Origin: Climacteris rufus
Lineage: Eukaryota > Chordata > Aves > Passeriformes > Climacteridae
Length of the DNA: 64,000 bases
Assembly: GCA_013398175.1 (NCBI GenBank)
Contig: VZRZ01001217.1
Span: 1,604,465-1,668,464, forward strand
Direction: 5' to 3'
Below the pieces are notes generated by a model. It was not told the origin of the DNA. It ran no database searches and was given only the letters and a program-made list of their open reading frames with translations. The translations under genes and the position numbers were made by a program. Positions 46,424-58,400 of this stretch are shown here, one piece after another; position 1 is the stretch's first letter, and every line of letters begins with the position of its first letter.

Positions 46424-49400
46424 GTAGGAGGATGATTGAAGGCTGGGGTGGGAGGCAGGGGATGTAAGTTCTGCTTTATTGGTAGATGTGCTGCAATTTT
46501 AGATTTTTCTGTATGAACGCAACTCAATTTTTCTGCAACTTTTCTTTTTTAGCAAAAAGACTCTCGAACTGATTTTCAGGACAAATCTCTCCCCTTTCAC
46601 TCCCCCACCTAACATTTTCTGTCAAAAAGCAGTCCCTAAAATCCATTAGCACCTTTTTAGCTTTGCTTGCATTCAGGTTCTTTTGTTAACAGAAATTCTC
46701 TCAAGGGTCCTTCAGCTCCAATATTTATTCAGCCGATGAAACTGTAATTTCTGTATTTTGGGCTATAGTGCCAGCAAGGGGTTCTTGTGGTGGGGTTGTA
46801 CTTTTTAAGTCCCGAGTCAGTTTTGCCTTTTGCTTATTTCTCCAAAACTGAATTAGTTCAGTGGCCTTCCCAGGTGAGAGCTGCAGGGCCCTCCAGGAAG
46901 GAGTTGCATTTCCCAGCTCTGGGGCGAGTTGGGAAAGCCAGAGGTCGGTCCTGGGTGGCCAAGCTGTGCTCAGGGCCTTTCCAGCAAAACGTCAGCACTT
47001 CACCAGGAGGTACTGCAAATGAAGGGAACTGTTATAAAGCAGTTTTGACTTCGATTGAGCCCCTTGAAGTGTTGTCAAAACCTGGACTCAGATCACCCTT
47101 ATTCTCAGAGGTACAAGGTCAGCACGAAGTCAGTTGGTACTTGTCGGATTTGGCAGGAGTGTCACAATTGGCATCACATGAGTTGGTTCCCTGCTCCCAA
47201 ATGTCCCCAAGCACGACAGAGGGAAGGAGGCAGCTGGAAGCTGCTCCCCTCAGTCCAGCTGAGCCCAGCCAAGCTGCTCAAACAGCTGCTGACATCTCTT
47301 CCTTTGGGGGCTGTGTTGGTGCAGACATTTAACCCCCTGCACTTGTCTGTGCTCATCTCTACAGGCTTTGTCTTTAATTCCTCTGAGTCTAACAAACCAA
47401 ACCAAGACTCTTCCATTTTATCTTAATTCTCTCTCCCTCCTTGCTTTGCTTTTCTGCTACAGAGCAGCAATCCTACTTGCTCCTCCAGTTGCTTGTCCAT
47501 AGGCTATGGGCAATTCAACTGGAAATCTCATGCAAGTTGAATATGGCAGAAAACTTGGTGATAATTCATTTAGCAGGAGCTCCAAGGTCACATTGCAGAA
47601 ATGGGCTCAGAACTGTAGTTTTAAGGACACATACAGAAAAGCTTTATAATGTCAAGAGAAGACAAGTCACCTTCCCTGTGGGTGCTTACTCCAGATCTCC
47701 CAGCTCCACGCAGGAGCTGCCATCCCAGACTGGAATTTCCCTGCCCAAACACAAGCCTAAAGATTGCTCTGAGGAGTAAATGTAGGAGCAGGAGGGGATG
47801 GAGTAGTGCTCACCTGATTTTTATTGTATCTTTCTTAATGCTTCCAGATGCTCTGATGTTACTTGCCCTCATAAAACCAAAATGAGACCTTAATAAAAGG
47901 ACACTCCAAGGGAGTACTTGGAGGCAATAAACTGTGGGAATGGTGAACATTTTACTGTAACTGCTGAAGCTAATCATGATGAGGTTGGATCTACACCTCC
48001 CAAAGACAGGCTAACAAAGAGCTGGGTATGTCCCCTTGCTGTGCTGGCATTAGCAGAGCTGGGTGTTGGCAGGGAGATAAGGGCAGCTCTGCTCAGAAGC
48101 TGTTCCCACTGCAGGGATGGACTCCTATGATAAGAGGCCTCCTTGCATTGGGCTGGTTCCCTGTGGGATTCAGGCTTATCTCATCTTTCCTGAATCTTCC
48201 ATCATATTTTCAATAAAAGCCTCCCATTTTAGGTGTTCAAAACTGCAGAGCTTGCAGGCATGTTGGAACTGAAGGTGTTCTTTAGCAGTGCCTTGAATGG
48301 CCTGAGACATTAAAAGAAGTCAATGAAATTTGGTGTAGCTGAAATTCCCTCTGGACTAGGTTCCTGCTCCTCAGTAGCGTGGGGGGGAAGGGGCTGGAGG
48401 TGTGTTTCTGTCCTTGCTCTCCTTCCCTTGTCTGAAATAAAACAAAATCCTATTTTCTCAGCATGTTACTGCCATTAACAGTCATTAGACTGTGTGTGCA
48501 AAGAGGTCCCTGGCAACACATCTCTGGAAGGTAGAAATCTGCTACAAAGACTTGATAATATTTTGGTTTATAAGAGCTGGTTGACACAAGGGATTTGAAA
48601 ATGTTTCTTTTTCCCTTGGATGCTGTTGGGAGAAGCATGGCCCAGCCATTATGGATGTGGAACTGCTGCTCACTCTGCCCCTCACGCAGTCCTGGAGTGT
48701 CTCTGAGCACATGGCTGGTGTTTCTGCCTCTTCCTGACTGCAGCTTGTGGGTAAATAGAAAGTGAAATGGACTTTACACCCCTGAGTCACAAAGATCACA
48801 AAGTCAGATAATTTTGTGGAAGATATGAGTACATTCAGCTTCATTTCCCATCGATTTCCCCTGTCAGAAGCTTAGTTGCAGGGCTCAGCCTGATTAGAAA
48901 TGTGTAATCAATATTTATATATATCTATCTCTACGGTTAAGCTTAAATGGAAGAGAAAGCACAAAACTAAACCAGAAATATGACTTGTTAGCCTGTACCT
49001 TTGTGGTACAGGATTATTCAGATGAGCAGGACTGGTGTGAGGCAGGAAAATTAGTGTTGGGCTCATCTGTGAGTCCTTTATTTTTCTGGCAATCCAACAG
49101 TTTTATTTCTGGAGAGATAAATAGATCATTATTAATAAGGACTAGTACTGTTGTTATTAAGAATTAGCCTTAATGGATGATTGTGTTGCTGGATCCCACA
49201 CTACCTTTGGAACACCTCACACAATTTTTGGAGCAGCAGACTTCATTCTCATTGGATTGTAAAATGAATGTCTTGGCCTTCTGACAGCTTGGGAGCTTCA
49301 GGTACTTTGTGTAATCAGATCCCAGAGTATACACTGCCTCCACCAGGACAGTGTTTAAGATGAGCTTAACACCAGGTACAGCTACTCTCCTCCAGCTTCC

Positions 49401-52400
49401 AGTTCTTCCAGGACTGAGGGAAGAAGCAGTGCTCACATGTTGACATCAGTGTATTCCTGCTGAGGCCAGACAAGTATTTCTTATTCATAGTTCTCAAATG
49501 GCCCTGGCATAAGTGAGGCATTAAGGCCAGAAAAGATGATTGGGGATGTCAGAGCATATGTCATTCCCTGTGGTGTCTGACTGCCTTCACCTTGGCTTTG
49601 CTTTGCATCCCGGAATGCCGAGTGCCCTCCCAGCCCCGGCTGGCGCTTTGAATCCCCTCTCGAGCTGTCACGGAACCCAGGGGCCTGACTGGAGAAGAGC
49701 TGTTTGTGACAAGGGCGGGATGCCTGTGGCTCGATGGCATTCGGGAAATGAGTCTGGAATCTGCCCCCCTGGCATGTTAAGGAAGGGGGATGTCTGTGTG
49801 TGTAGGAACAGGCTCCTGCTAATCGGCTGTGACTGCTCCGCCATGGAATTCCCAGGGGCTGTGGGAGAAGCTGCTGTGTTCTGTCACCTGCAAGGAACAG
49901 CAGCTGCTGCTGCATCAGTGACAGCAGCAGTGCAGCATTTCTGAAAAGGTGTAGTAAGGAAAGGCATTAAAGTGGGCACATAAGTAATGTAAGTATTGGT
50001 TAAAAAAGCAAGGCTGGGAGTGGAATGGGTCAGACAAGCTTGGGAATTTGGAGGAGGAGAGAAGGCAAGGAATGTTTGTAATAATAACTTACATCGTTGT
50101 GACGTCTTTCACCTTGGATTCGCAGAGCACCACAAAGAGTGTGGAGGGCAAGACATCCTGGGAGGGAAGATCAATTTTCCTCAAGGAAAAGCAGTTGTTG
50201 GTTAGCCTGGCACAGCACCAGCCCCTGCTCCTTCTGATGGCAGTGGAGCTGTAGGGGAGATAAAGGCAGCAAATTGGGTTGGGATTAGGATGGAGACTTT
50301 GCCTGATCAGTGTGTCTTTGCTCAAGTGTGCTGCTTGCCCTGCAGCACAAGGGGATTATTTGGGACAACTTGGAAGAGCTGCTTGAAAATGTGTTGCACT
50401 TTGAAAATGTCAATGTTTTTCACAGCTGAAAGCAGTGAGTGCTCTCTCTCACCCCACTGAAAGTGAATTTACAATCGGAAATTTTTTAAGCATGGAGAAA
50501 AAAGGAAAACCCCAAAGGTTAATCCCCCTTCCTTTCCTTTAATCCTTCTTTCAAAACTGCTTTTAGCTGCAGTTGCCTAAGTTGGGAGCACTCGCTGCCT
50601 TCCCCACTGCGGCATCTCCCGCTTCCAGCTGGGAAGAAGGATGCAGTCACTCTCAGTTGCTGATTGCAGCACACCAGTGTGGACTTGGCTGGATAAAGAT
50701 GTGGGTGATTAGGAGATGATGAATTTAAAAAAAAAAAAATCATCCAAGTCTTTTCCAAAATATCCAAAAAATGTTTCCACTGAAAGACTTGCAGAAAGCA
50801 GGTGCTGCATGGCAGCTGAATGAATGCATGCCCGTGGGTTTTCCCTCCTGCTAGTAAGGGCATTTCCCTACACCTTGTCCAGAAAATGCCTGGCTTCAAG
50901 CGTCTGTCAAACTCAGACCTGGAAACACCCAAGTTTCCCAAGTGAAATAATCTTTTATTAAAAGTTGATACTCAGGTAGTGAACGTGTTTGGTGTTTTTT
51001 TGGGGCCCAGTCAATGCTGGGTTGGGAGCACTGACTGGATGTTGGTTGAGAGGATGTGACCTGATAAGGTATCACTGCTTGGAGCTGCATCATTTTTCTT
51101 GCAGGCGCTGCTGGGAGGACTTTTGCTCCTTCTGTTTCTTTTCCCAGCTAAAAGCACTACAGGGATGTTGTACCTCAGGCCTGACCCTCACAGGTTGGCT
51201 GGGACAGGGCACTGGCAGGTCTGGAACAGTAGAGAAGCCAGGAAGATGCTCCACATCCTTTATGCTTTTGGGTTTGACTGGATAAATGAGCAAGGTTGTA
51301 AAGGGACTTTGGTTTTCTTTGCTGGGAAAAGATGCCTCAGAACTGAGTGGAAGCCTTCAGACTGAGGATTAGAAAGAAAGGGGAGGAAGAAGTCATGTTT
51401 TCTTTGTCCCACCCTCAGCCCATCCTCCCCTGAAAAATAACAAACCACCACAATGGCACGAAAACAAGTGTGAGGAGACGTAGTTGCCATGTGTGTCTTG
51501 GCACTGAGCAGCACAGCTGAATTCCACAGCCACACATCTTCCAAGCATCACAGCTGTCCCTCTCCTCCCTGGGGAGCCCTGCTCCAGGCCTTCAGAAAGG
51601 TGGGTCCCATCCTGGCTCTCTCCCACATTTCTTGGGGAAACATCGCTTGATCTTTCTGTAAAACAGAGACTTTGTCTTTTGTTCCCTGACCTGTCATTTT
51701 AATACCCAAACTCAAGCTCACCTCTACTCCTTGCTGGAGGGTAACAGTGGCTCTAGTTCTATCTCCATGCTGGTAATTATAATATTACCAGTCTTGAGCG
51801 TTCTAATGCTGAGCAGTTGCTCAGATTCAACAGTATTAAACCTTAACATTTTAAATTCTTTTCTGTAAATAAAGTTCAGTAGCCACAGGAGGCCTTTTGG
51901 CGGGAGGGAGGCCTCAGTGGGAGGGAGGATGGTGCTTGCCGAGAAGCTTTGGCCTGGCTGAGCTCACCAGAGGCAACCCCAGGTATTGCACCCCCTCTTG
52001 TGGCTTCGAGTGGTGGCAGTGCTGCGACATCACCTGGATGGTGGGGAAAAGTCCCAGTGCACGGGTATCCTCAGGAATGCAACCCTCTTCATAAAGGTTT
52101 GGCTATTGTGGAGTGGTCGAGTCCGTAATAGGGATCACAATCTTGTGATGCTGTTTTATGGAAGGAAAAAAAAAAAAGATAAATTTATGTATGTACAGAA
52201 ATGTGGTGTCCAGCCTGACTGCAATAAATTGTAATTTCAGATTAAGCACGGTTTACTTTGTTCTGTTTTGGGAAAGGGAGCTCCAAACATACAGGCAAGA
52301 CTCCTGTTATCCAAAATTCCCACGTCTTTTGATTCCCTAGACCATAGAAGGAATAATTGAGGGGGGCTGATGACTTTTCCTCTTCCCACGCTGTCACCCA

Positions 52401-55400
52401 ATTCTGCCCCAAGGCTTTTGGGGGGACTGAGACTCACCACGAACCTTATTACTTTGCATCTTCTGTCATTTCTTTCAAACAATACCAGCCAAAACTGTTC
52501 AAGGGGTCTTTGCCTCTTTCACCCTCGCTGCTCTTTGCTCCCTCCAGCTTTTGTGCCTTGTGGGATTCTGTTCCGGCCCCAACACCGCTTTCACCTTGCG
52601 GCAGCAGAACGTGCTGTTGCCCACGAGGAGCTGCACATGAGCCCCACGCTGCAGCCTGCTGACAGTGTGTTTGTGTGTGGCAGGTGGAAGCTGTACCCCC
52701 GCGTGCTCCGGGACGTGTCGGTGCTGGACCTGTCCACGCGCGTTTTGGGCCAGAGGATCACGGTGCCCGTGTGCGTGGCCGCCACCGCCATGCAGCGCAT
52801 GGCTCACCCCCTCGGCGAGACGGCCACTGCCCGAGGTCAGCCCTCAGAGTCCCTCTGCAGGCAGCCACGGTGGGGATCCCAGCCTGGCTTCTTGCTGCTG
52901 GGGCCAGCATGGGTTTGAGTTCCAGCTCAGAGTAACCAGGTTGATTCGGGGGTTTGTTTTTTACTGCTTCGCTCGTTCGAGCGCGGTTTCTCTATGAAAT
53001 GGGGATGGGAAATGAAGTATGCGAGAGGGGAATAATTTGTCACATATAAAATTGAAAACTGCAGCTATGTATCTATCTATACATTCTGTATAAATACTTA
53101 AGTTGTTACAGCAACATTGTTCCTATTAGAGAATCGATTCTAGAAATTCAGAGGCCTTTGTTTGCCTGGGAAAAATCCTTGCTTTGAAGAAAGCTCTTTG
53201 AGAGCAGCTCAGGGAGGCAGTGAGATAAAGGCCCCTCTGGGCTAAAAGCTGCACAAAGATGTCACCAGCACAGAGGCTGCAACTTAAAAGGATGTTAACC
53301 AGAACTCCAGTGGGAAATTGTTTCCTACTCCTTAAACTGCAGAGTGGCACAAAGCTGAAGAAGAGGTCTGGGCTGTGCATTTCAGTGCTCCAGCGCCGAA
53401 TAAGAAAGGATACAAAACCTGAATACGTGATATTTAAAAAAAAAAAATCCTGTGCACGGTTGGGTTATTCCTCTAACAGCATTTCCATGATCAATGCAGC
53501 AGATATTGGTGTGAAACAAGTCTAATTCTCAGCCCTGCAGTGGGAGTTGCTCTCAGTTCTCATTGCTGCGATGTGCACAGTGATGGGGCTGTAAAAACAC
53601 ATCCCTCCAATTTTATATTATTTTTGGGGCCGCGTTTTTCCCCTTTCCAAGGGATTTATGAGGAAGCCAATGCGTTTATGCCGATTTGTAAGTGCCGGCC
53701 TGCTCCACACGATGGAGCTCCAACACCTTGAATTGGACTGGGAAGGGCCGGTGGGGCCTTGGTGCTGTCCTGTCCTTTGGCAGCTCTTGAGGATTAATTC
53801 TGGGCCAGGTTATGCCGGGAGGAAACTCTGAAGCATTACCCTGTTAAGTGCAAATATATTAATGCAGTGGTGAGAGCGAGATTTGAAACACACAAAATTC
53901 AGGATCTTTCTTAGGAAAAAATTCCCACTGATGCTGCAGCCACATTTTAAGGCATAAATCCACAATGACATGTAAGGTACAATAAGGCTGAGTACCAGGG
54001 CTGAGCTATAGCTGTGGTAATTACTTAACTCTGGAATTTCCTGATTTTTGTGCACTTACATTTTGAAACTTTAACACAATTATTGCATTTGATGGTCCTG
54101 GGGTTTCAAGCTAGGAGGGCTCAGTGTATTGGCACCAGTTGGAATGTGCAGTCCAGTAAACACATCCATTGGAGCTGGTGACTTTCTCATTGCAATTTCT
54201 CATTGCTTTCAAAGGAGAGCATAAATCACACCCTCTGTGTTACATTGGCATTTTAGGGAGAAAAATACGGCTTTAGTTTTGTGCTGTGGGAGTGGAGCAC
54301 TCAGTGCCAAGCTTTTGGTTCGACCTTATAAGATGACAGGAATTAGCTGTAAAGTACACGTTTGGCTTCAAGGTTCCCTTAAACTTGGGACACTCAGGAT
54401 CAGGAATTTGCCACATCCAACTTTGCTTAAATTCCAGAGGTAGCACAGAGTTTAAGTGAACAAACTCTTGGTGGCATTAATTCAGCTTTTGCTTCAGCTG
54501 CAGCGATTTGCATAAACCAAGGAAGTCTGATCCACAGTCCTGTGGCTTCTGCAAAGCCTGGCATGCTCCATAAGCCTGGCTTTAGGCTCAGGTGTGTAGG
54601 CACAGCCTCAAATCCAGGTGTTGGATTTACTTGTACTTCCATTAGCTACACTTTAAAATAATAAATAAATTTTTTTAAAAAGTCTATGCAGGTTGTAATA
54701 AGGTTGCTCCTCAGTTTTCTTTGACATGTCTAACTCTACCAGGAGCCCTTCCTTACAGAGAAAGCTCTCTTGTCCTTGAAAAAATTTCATGCACCTTGGC
54801 ACTTGTCCCAGTTTTTCTAGGTCTTCCTTCAAGTAAACTCCCTGGCATTTTAGCTGTAGTTCATCAGTGAGTGTGGCAATTTTCCAAAGAATGGATTTTC
54901 TGTTCAGTAAAAACTGAAAAATTGGGAGGAAAATTGTTTTGGATTAACTGAAATGTTTCATTTGATCCAAAACACCATGTTTTATTTCATTTTCCTACTG
55001 GCTAATGCTTTTAGCTATAGTTCTGTTTTGAAACAAAAGTGTTAGCTCAGGAGAAAACATTTCCATTTTGAAAAGATCAACAGATGACATTTTGACTTAG
55101 GTGGTTTTTTTCTCATCCTTCTCACTCCAATTTCAACCTCTTTAACTAAAAATATTTGCCAAATTTGATGAATAATCTTAGCCACTAAAGAGCAAAAGGT
55201 TGTTCTCTAAACACTTCAATAGAACCCTTCTGATTCTATGGGATCTTTTTTCTTGCTTGTCCATCAGAAGAGTCACTGTTCCTCCATGCCAAGACATTCA
55301 TTTGCCATCATGACTTCATGCTGTGCTTGCAAACCAGCACGATCCCCACGTCAACAGGACCCACCTCAAGTACACTGATACAAAATCTTGTGCACCATCC

Positions 55401-58400
55401 AGCCACTCAACAAGAAATAGAAATTTTTTTCAACCTGAATTGATTATAAACAGATTTGTAGCATGATTTTATTGAGCTTTCTACTCTGCTTATATTCCTG
55501 CTTGTTTCATATTGCACTGACCAAGTAGCTCAAATTCCTGTGTTTTCACCCCAAAGCAGCATTGCAATACCCATCTTCTCCATGAATGGCTGAAAATCAG
55601 GCTGAGAACACCACTGCTTTCTTGGCCAGGTCTTTTGAAAACTGTCACTGACAGCTGCTCAGGGCTGAAGGTTTGCTGTTTGCCCTCTGCAGCTGCACTC
55701 AAACCACTCTCCAGGCTGCTGCTGACACAGGAAGGGTTTCACCATCACCCGTGCTGTGGCTGCAGCGTTTGCTTTGCCAAATGGAGAACAGCAATACTGA
55801 CTGAAAAGCTTTTCCCCTCCTCTCTTCTAGTTGAGTTACTGGCAGCTCTGTCTTTCCCTCTAGACAGGGAGTAACAACTTTGTTCCTTTGGCTCTTAACA
55901 GGCTGCTGCTGTGCCTTTTTGCTCTCTCTGATGCTGCTGAGCTGCGGAATTCAGGTTTCTTGTGCCCATCAGCCACGCTCGTGACTGGGAAGGAAGAAGT
56001 GATTTGGCCACCTATTACATTTTGTGCTCAGCCACAGTGAAAACAGCAGGACTTTGCACCCACCTGTTACCTAAGTGGTGATCAAAAAATGAGGTTAATT
56101 TGGAGCTGTGAATGTCAGTCTAGAGTCACTGAGAGGACAATATTCACATGGGACACCGTGGCCTGGGCTGACCTGGCCTGGAGTCCCCCCAGAGACCAGT
56201 GTGGCTGGGGAACTTTGCACTGCGTGCCCAGAGGCAGCCTGGCAGGGCAGCTCTCCTGGGCCAGATCCCAGAGCTGCTTTGGCCACGTGTCCCCTTCCCT
56301 GAGGCCTTGGCCTTCCTGCACAGCTGACAAAATGCATTGTGTCAACACCAGGATGGCAGGAACAGCTCACAGCTCACAGGGTTTGTGAGGGCTGAGTGAG
56401 GGGAGGCTGACAGGGATCTCTCAGCCCAGTGTGGCTTGTCCAGAGAGTAACGTTAAGTTCTTTAAACAACTCAGGAGAAGCTCCAAGAGCATGGCTGCTT
56501 CTCTTGAGAAATACCACTGTGCCAAAGGGACATTGTGTTGATCCCAAGGAATGTCCTCTGGCCCTGTGCTTGGGGACAGTGGAGTCACTGGTGGATTCAG
56601 GGAAAAATGACTGCAGAGGGGCTGTTTGGCTGCTGTGCTTTGGAGATGCCCCTAAAAGGGAAATGATGGGAATTTGCCCAGCTAGAGGAAAAAAGCAAGT
56701 TCCCATTCCCATACAAGGTAACCCTGACAAAACATGCAAGCTTGAACTGGGCTCTTCTCCAATGTCCTCCCTGAAGTATGTTGCCTCTGAGTTACCCACA
56801 GGGACAAATTCCATACCCTTCCCAAACCACATAATAAAGAGATGCCCCACCAGATGGGGGGAGGACACTCTGAGGTTCGGGGATGCAAAAAGGCTTAAAA
56901 AAGGTCACTGCTCTGTCCTTCAAGTGAGCTCCCAAATGGGTCCTGTCCCATTTGTTGCTATATATAATACTTCAGTGGAGTTCCCCAAGGATGAGGAAAT
57001 TCCTGTTTTATCGAGGTTGGTGTTCCCTGGTGAGAAGGCAGGTCCTTGCTCGTGACTTCCCTGGATTACAAGCAGGTTGCAGTGAGGCTGAGAGAGCTGC
57101 ACCTGCTCAAGGCAGCCACAAAACAAAGGCTGTGAAGATCCTTCCCCAGGCACTCCAGCGTGATCCCATGGCTGGAGCCCCTCTCCTATGGAGACAGGCT
57201 GAGAGTGGGGCTGTTCAGCCTGAAGAAGAGGAGGCTCCAGAGACCTCAGAGCACCTTCCAGTAGCTACAAGGGCTCCAAGAGAGCTGGATGGGGACTTTC
57301 TGTAAGGGCATGGAGTGACAGGACAAGGGGGCATGGCTTCAAACTGTCAGAGGGCAGCTTTGGATTAGATATAAGGATGAGATTCTTTCCCATACTCTGA
57401 TTCCATGGACTTCCCCAGCCTCCTGTGTGTGGCTGATGCTGTGCTCTCTGCGCTGTGGTGGAGCCTAACAGGAGCCTGCAGGGTGCACAAGGGTGAATGT
57501 GTGCTTCAGGATTAAAAGAGGATCTGGAAAAAAAAAACCAAAACAACCAACCAAAAAAACAAGCAACTAAAAGCAATCTGAATGGCATGAGGAAAGGCTG
57601 GTTTACAAAAACATCTGATGTTTAAACTCTGGCAAATGTCACATATTGCAGCAAGAGCGTCCTGTGGGAATATGGCTCTAGTAGTGCTCATTTGAAATAA
57701 TAAATAAGGGTGTTTGCAACACCCCAAAACTGAAGTGTAAAATATGGTTGTTGGAGGAAATGAATTGCTTCTGTTTTCTTCAACTGCAGCTAAATGTGTG
57801 AGAAGTGGGAGTGTATTTTTAGCAAAACCTAATTTGAGGTTGAAAAAAACCCCCAACCAAACCTGGCAACACTTCAGGACTCTGTATCTCATGGTTTTAA
57901 AAGTCTACAAAATTGTCAAAATAAGGTTGAAAATGATTAAGATAAAGCACGGATTGACCAAAACTGGAATTGGGAATTTCTAGAACTTTGACAAATTTTG
58001 TGTGTGAACCTTGAATTTGCCTGAGCAGATCTAAACAATGCGTGCTGAACTGGTGCTTCACCAAAGAGCTGTGAACTTTACAGGAGAGACAAGGGGAATG
58101 TTGTGAGCAGACTTGCATGAAAATGCCATAACCTCGATTGGGATGGCTGAACTCTCATTGAACCAAACTGCTTAAATCTAATCTAAAATACGAGGAAACC
58201 CTTATTTTCTCTACTGCTACATATGCAGCTGAATTGAAAGGATATGGTGATATATCGTGGTTGAAATCTCTTCACCAACGTTTTATTGTGCAGTTTCTAA
58301 CTTAATTTTGCTTTTGCAACCATAGGGGTGTAGAGGTAGACTTGGGAATGAAAGGAAAAATAGAAATAAATGGATACCTAAAGGCAGATTGAGTCATAAC

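Noticed and set aside
46787..47332. 181-codon open frame in HAO1 intron 1
   Set aside because: No recognisable domain or splice borders. It lies in a GC-richer patch with other overlapping frames.
49481..49944. Overlapping sense and antisense open frames of 134 and 144 codons
   Set aside because: Mutually overlapping frames with no family motif; better explained by local composition.
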